From positions 1 to 59,243 of the forward strand of contig JAQCBJ010000008.1 in the NCBI GenBank assembly GCA_027621555.1: 59,243 nucleotides of DNA. The letters are read 5' to 3'. The stretch comes from Bacteroidota bacterium (GTDB taxonomy: Bacteria; Bacteroidota; Bacteroidia; Flavobacteriales_D; Sanyastnellaceae). The position numbers were made by a program, and so were the translations under genes. Positions 1 to 10,356 of the stretch are shown one piece after another (positions within the stretch are counted from its first letter, which is position 1; each line of letters opens with the position of its first letter). Under the pieces are notes generated by a model that was given only the letters and a program-made list of their open reading frames with translations, searched no databases and was not told the DNA's origin.

Positions 1-552
1 ATGGCCGGACAAGACGTGGATGCCCTTGGCCAGTTCGGCGCGCAGAGTGTCGAGGCCCTCCCCGGTTTGGGCACTCACTTCGAGCCATCCGTAGCCCGCA
101 TCCCGGTACAATTCTGCCAAGGCCGCAGCGTGGTCGCGCTCCTCGTTGGTCAAGGCGTCGATTTTGTTGAGCACCACCGTGGTGGGGATGCCGTACGCCT
201 CCGCCGTGACCAAAAACCGGTCCATGAAACCTGTGCTCGTCCGCGGTGCCGCCAACGTCACCACCAAAAACGCCCGATCCAGGTTGGCCGCCACCACGTG
301 GCTTTCGTGGGACAAGTTCACGGACTTCCGAATGATGCAGTTCTTCCGTTCATGAATCTTCGTGATGACGCCCGTTCCGTCTTCCACTTCTTCCCAAACC
401 ACCTGGTCGCCTACCGCAACGGGGTTGGTCGAACGGAAACCTTTCAAGCGCAGGCGTCCAGCAGGCCGACATGAAATCATCTCCCCACCCTCTCGCAGCA
501 CGTCGTACCACGACCCAGTGGTCCGGAGAACCGTGCCGACGCCTTTGCTCAC
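1..552 (-). CDS. rsgA: Ribosome small subunit-dependent GTPase RsgA, 3' part missing
   Basis: RsgA/YjeQ is a circularly permuted GTPase that assists late maturation of the 30S subunit. The visible 184 N-terminal residues contain an OB-fold-like beta region (about 1-75) and the beginning of the GTPase domain with the G4 motif VLNKID and a following SAQTGEGL stretch, the order expected for the permuted family. The G1/G3 motifs and the C-terminal zinc domain lie beyond the left edge. The start is a GTG at 552-550 that overlaps the TGA of the upstream gldA-like gene (GTGA), so the two are probably translationally coupled. Start choice is inferred from the overlap and from where the OB fold begins. 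Confidence 0.88.
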   Translation of the reverse strand, partial: MSKGVGTVLRTTGSWYDVLREGGEMISCRPAGRLRLKGFRSTNPVAVGDQVVWEEVEDGTGVITKIHERKNCIIRKSVNLSHESHVVAANLDRAFLVVTLAAPRTSTGFMDRFLVTAEAYGIPTTVVLNKIDALTNEERDHAAALAELYRDAGYGWLEVSAQTGEGLDTLRAELAKGIHVLSGH

Positions 553-1250
553 GCGGTCAGAGCTTTGAATTGCGCTTCCAACCCTCCTTCCGCCTTGAGC
601 ATGGATTGGAGGGAGGCGTCGGCGACAATTTCGCCCAACCGAATCAACACCACGCGATCGCACATGGCCTCCACCTCTTGCATGATGTGGGTGCTCAGAA
701 TGACCGTTCGGTCCTGCCCCAATCGGCGAATCAACGTCCGAATGTCCACGAGCTGGTTGGGATCAAGACCCGACGTAGGTTCATCCAAAATCAACACCTC
801 CGGATCGTGAATGAGTGCTTGTGCGAGCCCCACACGTTGCCGATACCCTTTCGAGAGTTGCCCAATTTGCTTGTGCACCTCAGGAGTCAACCCCACTTCG
901 GCAAGGACCGCATCCACCCGCTCGTTGCGATTCGCCACGCCGTGAACGCCGGCCACAAAACGCAAGTACTCCCGAACGTACATCTCCTCGTGCAAGGGAT
1001 TGTGTTCCGGAAGGTATCCCACCCGGCGTTTGGTCTCCAAGGGGTGATCCATGACGTCGAAACCGCACACTTCGATGCGCCCTGACGTCGGCGGAAGGTA
1101 CCCCGTCACCAAGCGCATCAACGTGGATTTGCCTGCGCCGTTGGGGCCCAACAGCCCCACGACTTCGCCCTTCTCCAACCTCAGCGTCACCCCTTTCAAG
1201 GCGCGCTGTTCTCCAAACCGCTTTTCGACTTCGTGGACCGCAATGGACAT
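549..1250 (-). CDS. gldA: ABC transporter ATP-binding protein, GldA-like
   Basis: A 233-residue ATP-binding subunit of the gliding-type ABC family. Walker A (GPNGAGKST, about residues 35-43), a Q-loop region with YLPEHNPL (about 79-86), signature LSKGY (132-136), Walker B ILDEP (154-158) and the switch histidine in STH (188) are all present, so it should hydrolyse ATP. The LPEHNPL segment is typical of GldA, which works with the membrane proteins GldF and GldG in Flavobacterium gliding. From memory GldA is near 300 residues, so this copy is short at the C terminus. No gldF or gldG lies in the window. It has its own promoter-like box just before the ATG, downstream of the groEL terminator, and runs into rsgA. 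A different GldA-type exporter ATPase is possible. Confidence 0.8.
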   Translation of the reverse strand: MSIAVHEVEKRFGEQRALKGVTLRLEKGEVVGLLGPNGAGKSTLMRLVTGYLPPTSGRIEVCGFDVMDHPLETKRRVGYLPEHNPLHEEMYVREYLRFVAGVHGVANRNERVDAVLAEVGLTPEVHKQIGQLSKGYRQRVGLAQALIHDPEVLILDEPTSGLDPNQLVDIRTLIRRLGQDRTVILSTHIMQEVEAMCDRVVLIRLGEIVADASLQSMLKAEGGLEAQFKALTA

Positions 1251-1254
1251 GGCA

Positions 1255-1262
1255 CGAAGGTA
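1255..1262 (-). promoter_or_regulatory. Candidate -7 box for gldA-rsgA
   Basis: Read on the minus strand this is TACCTTCG, one mismatch from the Bacteroidota -7 consensus TAnnTTTG. It is followed by four bases (TGCC) and the gldA ATG. The spacing matches the leaderless arrangement seen at five other genes in the window. Confidence 0.4.
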
Positions 1263-1283
1263 CCGCCTCCTCCTTCACGCGCA

Positions 1284-1316
1284 CAAAAAAACCGCACCCC
1301 GAGTGAGGTGCGGTTT
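1284..1316 (-). terminator. Intrinsic terminator of groESL
   Basis: A 10-bp perfect stem (1289-1298 with 1307-1316, core ACCGCACC/GGTGCGGT) is followed, on the minus strand, by a run of T (complement of 1284-1290). It lies about 30 bases after the groEL stop and separates groEL from gldA. Confidence 0.85.
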
Positions 1317-1347
1317 CTTGAGTTGCGAATCGAAGTGAAGCTCGAGC

Positions 1348-2994
<1,647 letters not shown>

Positions 2995-3015
2995 TCAGAT
3001 TGAATTGGAGGGGAA

Positions 3016-3291
3016 TCAGAGGATCGCGAGGATGTCCGATTCGCGCATGATCATGTAGTCCGTGCCTTCGTGCTGAAGCTCCGTGCCGGAGTACTTTCCG
3101 TAAAGCACTGTGTCCCCCACTTGAACAGTGGTAGGCTCGTCCTTTTTGCCCGGACCTACCGCCACGACGGTGCCACGCTGGGGCTTTTCCTTGGCGGAAT
3201 CGGGAATGATGATGCCACTCGCGGTGGTCTGTTCTGCAGCTGCGGGTTCGACGAGAACACGGTCAGCCAGAGGTCGAATGTTGACAGACAT
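3016..3291 (-). CDS. groES: Co-chaperonin GroES (10 kDa)
   Basis: 91 residues beginning [16 protein letters not shown], the classic GroES N terminus. It also has the [14 protein letters not shown] mobile-loop region (about 25-38) that contacts GroEL. The ATG at 3291 is chosen because it gives the family length; the frame is open further upstream but that part has no GroES similarity. It heads the groES-groEL operon. A palindrome at 3381-3400, about 90 bases upstream, is a candidate heat-shock operator. No perfect CIRCE element (TTAGCACTC-N9-GAGTGCTAA) is visible in the upstream region. Confidence 0.98.
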   Translation of the reverse strand: MSVNIRPLADRVLVEPAAAEQTTASGIIIPDSAKEKPQRGTVVAVGPGKKDEPTTVQVGDTVLYGKYSGTELQHEGTDYMIMRESDILAIL

Positions 3292-3380
3292 GAATTGTTG
3301 AGTTGTTTGATTTCGATTTGGGTGCCGAGGCACGTTGGTCGTTAGGCGATTTCCGTGCCAATTGATGGATGTCGGCCCGG

Positions 3381-3400
3381 TCCTGACAGGGGTGTCAGGA
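3381..3400. promoter_or_regulatory. Palindrome upstream of groES, candidate operator
   Basis: Perfect 8-bp inverted repeat TCCTGACA / TGTCAGGA around GGGG, about 90 bases upstream of the groES ATG and between groES and the secG terminator. It shares the TGACA...TGTCA half-sites with the palindrome in the miaB-topA intergenic region (7897-7909). Regulatory role is inferred. Confidence 0.4.
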
Positions 3401-3408
3401 ATGGCCCA

Positions 3409-3449
3409 AAAGCACGACACCCTGTCAGAATTCGCTGACAGGGTGTCGT
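3409..3449 (-). terminator. Intrinsic terminator of secG
   Basis: A perfect 15-bp stem (3414-3428 with 3435-3449; arm acgacaccctgtcag) with a 6-base loop. On the minus strand it is followed by GCTTTT. It sits 36 bases after the secG stop and closes the miaB-to-secG run. The arms repeat the CTGACAGGG sequence of the neighbouring palindrome at 3381-3400. Confidence 0.85.
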
Positions 3450-3485
3450 TGCAGGCGAGATGCGCCTGAGAGATTCTAGCTCGAT

Positions 3486-3773
3486 TTACTGGGCCGCTTC
3501 GATGGGGGCCGTGGGCGCGAAGCTCTCGTCCACCCCGACGTCGAGGGATCCGTTGCCGGCAAAGCTGCCCACGAGGATGCACAACACGAAGAGGGCCACG
3601 GCGAGGTACCACGTTGACTTCTCGAGGAAGTTGGTGGTGCGCTGGACGCCGCCGATTTGGCTGGCTCCTTGGAATCCTGTGGCGAGTCCTCCTCCCTTAG
3701 GGTTTTGGACCAAAATCACTGCGCCCAAGAGGAAGCAGACAATCAAGATGACGACGGTCAGAAAGGTGATCAT
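3486..3773 (-). CDS. secG: Preprotein translocase subunit SecG
   Basis: 95 residues with two hydrophobic segments (about 3-22 and 55-72) joined by a loop with the SecG hallmark [10 protein letters not shown]. SecG is the small membrane subunit of the SecYEG channel and eases SecA-driven export. Its acidic, Ala/Pro-rich tail is typical for Bacteroidota copies. The gene follows the hypothetical gene at 3784-4701 by 10 bases and is closed by a strong terminator, so it is the last gene of the miaB-sigma54 activator-lptE-hypothetical-secG run. Gene order and topology agree. Confidence 0.95.
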   Translation of the reverse strand: MITFLTVVILIVCFLLGAVILVQNPKGGGLATGFQGASQIGGVQRTTNFLEKSTWYLAVALFVLCILVGSFAGNGSLDVGVDESFAPTAPIEAAQ

Positions 3774-3783
3774 GTTCAGTTGT

Positions 3784-4701
3784 TCAAGAGTTACGCAGCT
3801 TTTTCAGCTGGGCCGCAAAATAAACACTTTTTTCCGGGTATTTCAAAGCGAGAAGCTTGTAAGCTTTTCTCGCGCGGCCAATTTGGCCTTGCTGGGCGTA
3901 GAGTTTGGCCATCGTTTCTGTGACCAAACTGGGGTCCTCCACCAAGCCTTGGGCCGCCCATTCTTCGGTGGTTTCGAGGCTGTCGCGCACCGGACCGATG
4001 CGCACGTCTCCTTTGGCGAGAAACGCCTCAATCAAAGCCGCAGCTCCTTGTTCTGCCAAGGCCGGCTGGCCAAAGCCTGTCTCCCGGGCACGTTGTTGCA
4101 GCCACTGCCCAAACAAACTGGTCGGCTGCCCCACACCGCCCACGGGGGGCACGTTCACAACCGGATCGGCCTTTTCCTCGGGAGCTTGAACGTCCTCGTT
4201 CCCAGCCGGTGCAGGATCCGAGTCGTTCCACGCTTCCACGTCCTTTTCGATGACCGAAGCGATGGCCGCCACCATGGCTTCTCGCGTGGCGGGCTCGTCC
4301 GGGGTTTCAATGGATGCTTCTGGCTTTGGAGAGTCGTCAACAGGTTGGGACACTTCGGTCGCGGTCGCGTCCTGCGCGTGCCACACCATGCCCACCATGT
4401 CCTCTTCGGAAACCTCCGACGACGCGATCACTTCTTCGTGAATCTCGCGTGCTGCCTCCACCAGGGCCGGTCCCATGAGGTAAGCAAACAAGGCGCGTCG
4501 GGACGGGACATGAGCCCCAGCGCGGAGCAAATCGTCTCGGCGTTCAAGATCTTTGGCAAGGTCAGAGGCCTTGGCCAACATCATCCGCAACGGCCCCGCG
4601 TAAGGATACCGTTCCACGTAGTCTCGCAAGGTGGGCACATCCTCGGGCTGAGGACCGCCCTGCAACCAAGATTGAAGGTGTTCGCTACGCATGTTCACCA
4701 A
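3784..4701 (-). CDS. Conserved hypothetical protein of the lptE-secG interval
   Basis: 305 residues, soluble by appearance with no signal peptide. The N-terminal part (about 1-90) is helical and starts with a segment containing YVERYPYAGPLRMMLAKA. A middle stretch (about 100-190) is acidic, Pro/Glu-rich and probably disordered. The C-terminal part (about 200-305) is helical and ends with one TPR-like helix pair (AKLYAQQGQIGRARKAYKLL, then ALKYP). A protein of this shape is common between lptE and secG in Bacteroidota; its function is not known to me. The ATG at 4701 overlaps the lptE stop by 7 bases; an ATG three codons later is an alternative start. Confidence 0.75.
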   Translation of the reverse strand: MVNMRSEHLQSWLQGGPQPEDVPTLRDYVERYPYAGPLRMMLAKASDLAKDLERRDDLLRAGAHVPSRRALFAYLMGPALVEAAREIHEEVIASSEVSEEDMVGMVWHAQDATATEVSQPVDDSPKPEASIETPDEPATREAMVAAIASVIEKDVEAWNDSDPAPAGNEDVQAPEEKADPVVNVPPVGGVGQPTSLFGQWLQQRARETGFGQPALAEQGAAALIEAFLAKGDVRIGPVRDSLETTEEWAAQGLVEDPSLVTETMAKLYAQQGQIGRARKAYKLLALKYPEKSVYFAAQLKKLRNS

Positions 4702-5195
4702 TTTCCGAGGGTTGCGTTGAACATGTCTTGCGACAGCAATTCACCAAGCTCTTCCACCAAGGCCTCTTCCTGCGAAAACACATCTTGGTCGCTCGGCAAA
4801 TCCACGTAGCGGCTGAAGGTCCGCTCGATGCTGAGTTCGGGGTCGCGCTCGTTGACGTAGGTCAACACCACACTGACGGTGACGCGGTTGGCCCCGGCCG
4901 TTTCGTCGCCCTGGACGTTGATGGGACGGACTTCCCATCCGACCACGCGAGCGCTGAATTCCAACTCCCCGTCTTCGACAAGTCGCAACGTGCTTTGGCG
5001 CTGGACGCGATCGCGCAACGCCTCGGACAGGGACTGCGCGGCCGTGGTGGAAACGAGGGGATGCGCGGGTTCAAAATCCTGGACGCTGAAGGTAGAGGCG
5101 CCGGAGGTTTGGGCTCCGTAGGGCGAGTAGACGCCACAAGAATTCAAGGCCCAAAAGCCCAGCGCGATTGCCCCCAAGGTTCGCAGGCCACTCAT
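4695..5195 (-). CDS. lptE: LptE-like outer-membrane lipoprotein
   Basis: 166 residues. A short signal peptide ends in a lipobox-like LNSC with the acylated cysteine near residue 20, followed by GVYSPYG; this GVYS/YSF start is typical of Bacteroidota LptE. LptE plugs the LptD barrel that inserts lipopolysaccharide into the outer membrane. The body has the alternating strands and amphipathic helices of the small LptE fold (for example LSEALRDRVQRQSTLRLV). The ATG overlaps the stop of the sigma-54 activator gene by 4 bases (ATGA), and its 3' end overlaps the next gene. Sequence conservation is low in this family, so gene order carries part of the call. Confidence 0.82.
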   Translation of the reverse strand: MSGLRTLGAIALGFWALNSCGVYSPYGAQTSGASTFSVQDFEPAHPLVSTTAAQSLSEALRDRVQRQSTLRLVEDGELEFSARVVGWEVRPINVQGDETAGANRVTVSVVLTYVNERDPELSIERTFSRYVDLPSDQDVFSQEEALVEELGELLSQDMFNATLGNW

Positions 5196-6436
5196 TTCAA
5201 ATCGTACTCTTTGATTTTCCGGTAAAGCGTTCGCTCGGAAATGCCGAGCTCTTCCGCGGCGTATTTGCGCTTGTTGCGGTGCTTCTCGAGGGCGCGCCGA
5301 ATCAGCTCTTTCTCGGAATCCTGAAGGGATAAGACGACTTCGTCGGCAGGCTGGTGGTCGACGTCCTCAGTGCGGTCGGCGTCTTCGTTGCCGCTCCGAC
5401 CTGCAAATTGTGGAAGGGCGGCCAAGGCGCGTTGGGCCTCTCCGGGAGTCATATCCTCCTTGAAGACACGCTGAACAAGCTCGGCCTCTTCCTCCCCTCC
5501 CTGGAATCCGCCATGCTTCATCAGCGACAAGACCAGCTGCTTGAGGTCGTTCAAGTCGCCCTTCATGTCAAACAGCACCTTGTAGAGGATTTCGCGTTCG
5601 TCCATGCCTTCGGCCGAAGCCGCAGAGGCCGTCGTGCTGGGCAACCGGCTGCGGTGCGTCTCGGGGAGGTAGCCCAGGAGCGTGTCGGCGTCGATGCGCC
5701 GGTCCGTCTCGAGGATGCTCATTTGCTCCGTCACGTTTTTCAGTTGACGGATGTTGCCTGGCCAAGGATAGTGCTCGAGGATTTCGATCGCCTCGTCGTC
5801 CAAACTCAGGGGCGGCATCCGGTACTGTTCACTGAAGTCCGTGGTGAACTTCCGAAACAGCAAATGCACGTCGCCCGCACGCTGACGAAGCGACGGAAGT
5901 TGAATGGGCACCTGGCTGAGACGGTAGTACAGGTCTTCTCGGAACCGACCACGCGCCATGGCCTCGTCAAAATCGACGTTGGTGGCGGCGACGACGCGGA
6001 CGTCCGTTTTTTGGACTTTCGACGACCCCACTTTCATGAACTCGCCCGTTTCCAGCACGCGGAGCAAGCGTACCTGCGTCGTCAGCGGCAATTCCGCGAC
6101 TTCGTCCAGGAAAATCGTGCCCCCGTTCGCTTCCTCGAAGTAGCCCTTGCGGGTGTCCGTTGCGCCGGTGAAGGCCCCTTTTTCGTGGCCGAAGAGTTCT
6201 GAGTCAATGGTTCCTTCCGGGATCGCGCCGCAGTTCACGGCGACGTAAGGGCCGTGCTTGCGCGAGCTGAACTGGTGCACGATGCGAGGCATCACCTCTT
6301 TTCCCGTCCCGCTTTCACCGAGCACGAGCACGCTGATGTCCGTGGCCGCCACTTGCGACGCCACCGTCAACGCACGATCGAGGGCAGGCGAAGTGCCCAC
6401 CACCCCAAACCGTCGTTTCAGCGCTCCTACATCCAT
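5192..6436 (-). CDS. Sigma-54-dependent transcriptional activator, Fis family, no sensor domain
   Basis: 414 residues from the ATG at 6436, which follows the miaB stop by 2 bases. The AAA+ sigma-54 interaction domain begins almost at the N terminus: Walker A GESGTGKE (40-47), GAFTGA loop (87-92) that contacts sigma-54, Walker B IFLDE (108-112) and a VVAATN sensor segment (about 148-153). A C-terminal Fis-type helix-turn-helix (about 380-414, KYAAEELGISERTLYRKI) binds enhancers. There is no receiver, GAF or PAS domain, so it is PspF-like and must be controlled by level or by a partner. An acidic linker with GNEDADRTEDVD separates the AAA+ and DNA-binding parts. Its targets are not evident here. 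Confidence 0.92.
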   Translation of the reverse strand: MDVGALKRRFGVVGTSPALDRALTVASQVAATDISVLVLGESGTGKEVMPRIVHQFSSRKHGPYVAVNCGAIPEGTIDSELFGHEKGAFTGATDTRKGYFEEANGGTIFLDEVAELPLTTQVRLLRVLETGEFMKVGSSKVQKTDVRVVAATNVDFDEAMARGRFREDLYYRLSQVPIQLPSLRQRAGDVHLLFRKFTTDFSEQYRMPPLSLDDEAIEILEHYPWPGNIRQLKNVTEQMSILETDRRIDADTLLGYLPETHRSRLPSTTASAASAEGMDEREILYKVLFDMKGDLNDLKQLVLSLMKHGGFQGGEEEAELVQRVFKEDMTPGEAQRALAALPQFAGRSGNEDADRTEDVDHQPADEVVLSLQDSEKELIRRALEKHRNKRKYAAEELGISERTLYRKIKEYDLK

Positions 6437-6438
6437 GC

Positions 6439-7878
6439 TCAGCTTTCCGCAGGTTGGTCCGTGACTTCGCCCATCAGCGTGACCGGCGTGCAATCAAACG
6501 TCTTGACGTTGACGTACTGCCCCACTTGGAGGTCGCCTTTGGGGAACACCACCACCGTGTTGTGTGTGGTCCGCCCAAAAAACTGGTCGTCCCGCTTCTT
6601 GCTCGTCCCCTCGATCAACACGCGGTGCACCTTGCCCACCAGGGCCTGGGTGCGCTCCTTGCCGTGAATCATCTGGCGTGCGATCACTTCTTGCAGTCGT
6701 GAACCCTTGACTTCCTCGGGCACATCATCCTCAAACTTGCGCTCGGCCAAGGTCTTAGGCCGCTCGCTGTACTTGAACATGAAGGCCATCTCGTACTTCA
6801 CCTCGTCCATGAGGCTCAGCGTGGCCTGGTGCTCCTCCTCGGTTTCACCGCAGAATCCCGTGATCACGTCCGTGCTGATCGCACAATCTGGCATGATGCG
6901 ACGGATGGCCGCGATGCGGTCGAGGTACCACTCGCGGGTATAGCCGCGGTTCATGCGCTTCAACACGTCGCTGTGACCGCTCTGCACGGGCAGGTGGATG
7001 TACTTGCAAATGTTCTCGTGACGCGACATGGCGTGCAGCACGTCGTCGGTCATGTCCTTGGGGTGCGACGTGCTGAACCGCACGCGCAGACCTGGGTTCA
7101 CCGCAGCGACCATTTCAAGCAGCTCGGCGAAACGAACCACCGGCTGTGTCTCGTCCTTGATGACGCCCTTGTTGTCGATGTTCCACTTGTAAGAGTCGAC
7201 GTTTTGGCCCAAAAGCGTGACTTCCCGATACCCCGCGTCATACAATTCTTGCGCCTCACGGACGATGCTTTGCGGGTCCCGGCTGCGTTCGCGGCCTCGG
7301 GTGAACGGCACCACGCAGAACGAACACATGTTGTCGCAACCGCGCATGATGCTGATGAACGCGGTCACGCCGCTGCTGTCCAGACGGACGGGGCTGATCT
7401 CGGCGTAGGTTTCCTCGCGAGAGAGCAAGACGTTGACGGCTTTTTGGCCTCCTTCCACTTGATCAACGAGGTTGGGCAAATCGCGGTACGCGTCCGGCCC
7501 CACCACCAAATCCACGAGCTTCTCTTCCTCGAGCAGCTTTTCGCGCAACCGCTCCGCCATGCACCCCAACACGCCGACCACAAGGCTCGGGTTCTTCGCC
7601 TTGTTGCCTTTGAAATGCACCAATCGGTTGCGTACGCGCTGTTCGGCGTTGTCCCGAATCGCACACGTGTTGAGCAGCACGAGGTCGGCCTCGTCTTCGT
7701 CGCGAGTTGTTTGGTATCCCGCATCGGACAGGATGCTCGCCACGATTTCGCTGTCGCTGAAATTCATTTGGCACCCGTAGCTCTCGAGGTACAATTTCCG
7801 GGCACCTGCGCCGGGCCCAGCCACCACCGTGGCTTCTCCCTGACGTCCTTCGTCCAAGACGTGATCTCCTTCTCGCAT
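6439..7878 (-). CDS. miaB: tRNA (N6-isopentenyladenosine-37-C2) methylthiotransferase MiaB
   Basis: 479 residues. MiaB is a radical-SAM enzyme that adds a methylthio group to i6A37 of tRNAs. The N-terminal UPF0004 domain has cysteines in YGCQMN, in LLNTCAIR and in GVLGCMAER, which bind the auxiliary 4Fe-4S cluster. The radical-SAM CxxxCxxC is in [12 protein letters not shown], followed by TRGRERSR. The C-terminal TRAM domain is present (about 415-479). The start is placed at the ATG at 7878 rather than one 8 codons upstream, because a TACATTTG box ends 4 bases before it and a palindrome overlaps the upstream alternative. It heads a five-gene minus-strand run. Confidence 0.96.
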   Translation of the reverse strand: MREGDHVLDEGRQGEATVVAGPGAGARKLYLESYGCQMNFSDSEIVASILSDAGYQTTRDEDEADLVLLNTCAIRDNAEQRVRNRLVHFKGNKAKNPSLVVGVLGCMAERLREKLLEEEKLVDLVVGPDAYRDLPNLVDQVEGGQKAVNVLLSREETYAEISPVRLDSSGVTAFISIMRGCDNMCSFCVVPFTRGRERSRDPQSIVREAQELYDAGYREVTLLGQNVDSYKWNIDNKGVIKDETQPVVRFAELLEMVAAVNPGLRVRFSTSHPKDMTDDVLHAMSRHENICKYIHLPVQSGHSDVLKRMNRGYTREWYLDRIAAIRRIMPDCAISTDVITGFCGETEEEHQATLSLMDEVKYEMAFMFKYSERPKTLAERKFEDDVPEEVKGSRLQEVIARQMIHGKERTQALVGKVHRVLIEGTSKKRDDQFFGRTTHNTVVVFPKGDLQVGQYVNVKTFDCTPVTLMGEVTDQPAES

Positions 7879-7882
7879 GGTG

Positions 7883-7890
7883 CAAATGTA
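7883..7890 (-). promoter_or_regulatory. -7 box for miaB, leaderless arrangement
   Basis: On the minus strand TACATTTG, a full match to TAnnTTTG, followed by CACC and then the ATG at 7878. In Bacteroidota transcription starts a few bases after this box, which would place the 5' end on or beside the start codon. Confidence 0.65.
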
Positions 7891-7896
7891 CGCCAC

Positions 7897-7909
7897 TGAC
7901 AAATTGTCA
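7897..7909. promoter_or_regulatory. Palindrome TGACAAATTGTCA between miaB and topA
   Basis: A perfect 13-bp palindrome lying immediately upstream of the miaB -7 box, where a repressor or activator could act. It is followed by a second small inverted repeat, ACCCC-TTTA-GGGGT (7909-7922). Its half-sites TGACA/TGTCA recur in the groES palindrome. Regulatory role is inferred. Confidence 0.4.
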
Positions 7910-7981
7910 CCCCTTTAGGGGTACCTGAAAAGAAGGTGGTTTTCTGCGACTTGTGCGAACCAATATCTCCTCAACTTGTCT

Positions 7982-7989
7982 TTAATTTG
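7982..7989 (+). promoter_or_regulatory. Candidate -7 box for topA
   Basis: TTAATTTG, one mismatch from TAnnTTTG, ending 19 bases before the topA ATG at 8009. No clear -33 element is visible at normal spacing. Confidence 0.35.
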
Positions 7990-8008
7990 CCCGCCCAAAC
8001 CCGTTCTC

Positions 8009-10327
8009 ATGGCCAAGAATCTCGTCATCGTAGAGTCCCCTGCCAAGGCAAAGACCATTGAAGGTTACCTCGGCAAAGACTTCGTTGTGAAGTCCTCCAT
8101 GGGCCACATTCGCGACCTCGCGAAAGGCAACGACAGCGTCGACATCGAGAACGACTTCGCCCCCAAATACGAAGTGAGCCCTTCCTCCAAGAAGGTGGTC
8201 TCTGAGCTCAAATCGTTGGCGAAGAAAGCCGAGACGGTGTGGCTGGCGACGGATGAGGACCGCGAGGGAGAGGCCATCAGCTGGCACCTCGTGGAAGCCT
8301 TGGGTCTCAAGCCTGAGCAAACCAAGCGCATCGTCTTCTCAGAGATTACAAAGCCCGCGATCCTCAAGGCCATTGAGGCGCCGCGAACGGTGGACACCGA
8401 CCTGGTCAATGCCCAACAAGCGCGCCGCATTCTGGACCGCCTCGTGGGGTTCGAGTTGAGCCCTGTGTTGTGGCGCAAAATTCGTCCCTCGCTGAGCGCT
8501 GGACGAGTTCAGAGCGTAGGAGTCCGCATCATCGTCGATCGCGAACGCGAAATCGACGCGCACACGGCCCAATCCTCCTTCCGGGTGGTGGGGCACTTCG
8601 ATACAGGCAAGGCTGTGGTCAAGGCCACGTGCAGTTCGTCTTTCGCCTCAGAAGCAGAGGCACAATCGTTCTTGGAGGCCTGCCTGGGTGCAGAGCACGT
8701 GGTGTCGTCCGTCGAGACGAAACCCGCGACCAAAAAACCGGCTGCTCCTTTCACCACGTCCACCCTGCAACAAGAAGCTTCACGCAAACTGAGCTTCAGC
8801 GTTTCTCGCACGATGGGAGTGGCACAGCGTCTTTACGAAGCGGGGCGCATCACCTACATGCGTACCGACTCTACGAATTTGAGCGATGTGGCGCTCGAAG
8901 CGGCCGAGAAGGAGATTTCAAGCACCTTCGGAGCGGAGTACGCATTCAAGCGGACCTACGCGTCGAAATCGAAAGGCGCGCAAGAGGCCCATGAAGCCAT
9001 TCGACCCACGGACATGTCAGCCTCTTCCGTGGATGCCTCTCGAGAGGAGCAACGTCTTTACGACTTGATCTACAAGCGCACGTTGGCCTCCCAAATGGCC
9101 GATGCCAAACTGGACAAAACGGTCGCCAAAATCTCGGTATCCGGCCGCGACGAAGAATTCGTTGCGCGCGGTGAGGTCATCACATTCGAGGGCTTTTTGA
9201 AAGTGTACCTCGAGGGAACCGACGACGAGGATGGGCCGGACGAAACCACCAAGGACATGCTCCCAGCGATGACCGAGGGGCAGTCCATGTTACGCGAATC
9301 CATCGTCGCCACACAGCGCTTCAGCAAGCACCCACCCCGGTACACTGAAGCCAGCCTCGTCAAGCGTCTTGAAGAACTCGGCATCGGCCGTCCTTCGACG
9401 TACGCCTCCACCATTGAAGTGATGCAGAAGCGCGGCTACGTGGTCAAAGAAGACCGAGACGGCACGCCCCGTGAATACCGTGTGCTCACACTCCAAGGAA
9501 CCAACGTTGCTGGCGCCACAGAAACCGAGAACGCCGGGCAGGAGCGCGGCAAGCTCTTCCCCACCGACATCGGCTTGGTGGTGAACGACTTTTTGCTCGA
9601 GCACTTCCAAAACATCCTGGACTACAACTTCACGGCCGATGTCGAGGAGGAATTTGACGTGATTGCACGCGGCCAACTCGATTGGCGCGCCATGCTCAAG
9701 CGTTTCTACGCGCCGTTCAAGGAAACGGTGGACTCCACCATGGAACACGCCGACCGGGCTTCCGGAGAGCGCATCCTCGGGGTGCACCCGGAGTCCGGCG
9801 CTCAAATCCTTTGCCGCATTGGCCGCTACGGCCCCATGGCCCAAATCGGTGGACCTGACGACGAAGAGAAGCAGTTCGCTTCCCTCTTGCCTGGACAGTC
9901 GATTGAAACCCTGACGCTCGAAGAGGCCCTTGACCTGTTCAAGTTGCCCCGCTCTCTCGGAGAACATGACGGCAAGAAGGTGACCGCGGCCATTGGTCGG
10001 TTTGGGCCCTACGTCCGCTACGACGGCAAGTTTGTGTCGCTCAAGGCCGACGAAGGGGACGACCCCTACACGGTGACTCTGGAACGCGCCATGGAGCTCA
10101 TCAAGGCCAAACTCGAAGCCGACGCCAAAGCGCTCATCAAAGTCTTCGAGGAAGACGACACGGTTCGCGTGCTCATCGGCCGGTATGGACCTTACATCAA
10201 AGCGGGCCGCGTCAACGCCACCATCCCCAAGGATGAAAAACCGGAGGAAGTGACTTGGGAGCGCGCCCAGGAGTTGATCGAAGAGGCTAAAAACCGCCCC
10301 AAGCGCGGCCGCCGAAAGAAGGCGTAA
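8009..10327 (+). CDS. topA: DNA topoisomerase I
   Basis: 772 residues from the ATG at 8009. Type IA topoisomerase that relaxes negative supercoils through a covalent 5'-phosphotyrosine. The Toprim domain starts at the N terminus (LVIVESPAKAKTIEGYLG) with the acidic DEDREGE motif. The active-site tyrosine is Y283 in ITYMRTDST. Instead of C-terminal zinc fingers it ends in topoisomerase C-terminal repeats around GRYGP/GRFGPYV motifs, then a basic tail (KRGRRKKA). An ATG 11 codons upstream is rejected because family similarity begins at MAKNLVIVES. Its place just upstream of the arginase-like, porP and gldKLMN genes matches the order I recall from gliding flavobacteria. Confidence 0.97.
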   Translation: MAKNLVIVESPAKAKTIEGYLGKDFVVKSSMGHIRDLAKGNDSVDIENDFAPKYEVSPSSKKVVSELKSLAKKAETVWLATDEDREGEAISWHLVEALGLKPEQTKRIVFSEITKPAILKAIEAPRTVDTDLVNAQQARRILDRLVGFELSPVLWRKIRPSLSAGRVQSVGVRIIVDREREIDAHTAQSSFRVVGHFDTGKAVVKATCSSSFASEAEAQSFLEACLGAEHVVSSVETKPATKKPAAPFTTSTLQQEASRKLSFSVSRTMGVAQRLYEAGRITYMRTDSTNLSDVALEAAEKEISSTFGAEYAFKRTYASKSKGAQEAHEAIRPTDMSASSVDASREEQRLYDLIYKRTLASQMADAKLDKTVAKISVSGRDEEFVARGEVITFEGFLKVYLEGTDDEDGPDETTKDMLPAMTEGQSMLRESIVATQRFSKHPPRYTEASLVKRLEELGIGRPSTYASTIEVMQKRGYVVKEDRDGTPREYRVLTLQGTNVAGATETENAGQERGKLFPTDIGLVVNDFLLEHFQNILDYNFTADVEEEFDVIARGQLDWRAMLKRFYAPFKETVDSTMEHADRASGERILGVHPESGAQILCRIGRYGPMAQIGGPDDEEKQFASLLPGQSIETLTLEEALDLFKLPRSLGEHDGKKVTAAIGRFGPYVRYDGKFVSLKADEGDDPYTVTLERAMELIKAKLEADAKALIKVFEEDDTVRVLIGRYGPYIKAGRVNATIPKDEKPEEVTWERAQELIEEAKNRPKRGRRKKA

Positions 10328-10356
10328 CGTCCTGCTCCTCAGATTTGTTGGCTCCT

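Noticed and set aside
7879-7902. Upstream ATG for miaB
   Set aside because: It would place the start codon within the palindrome and upstream of the -7 box.
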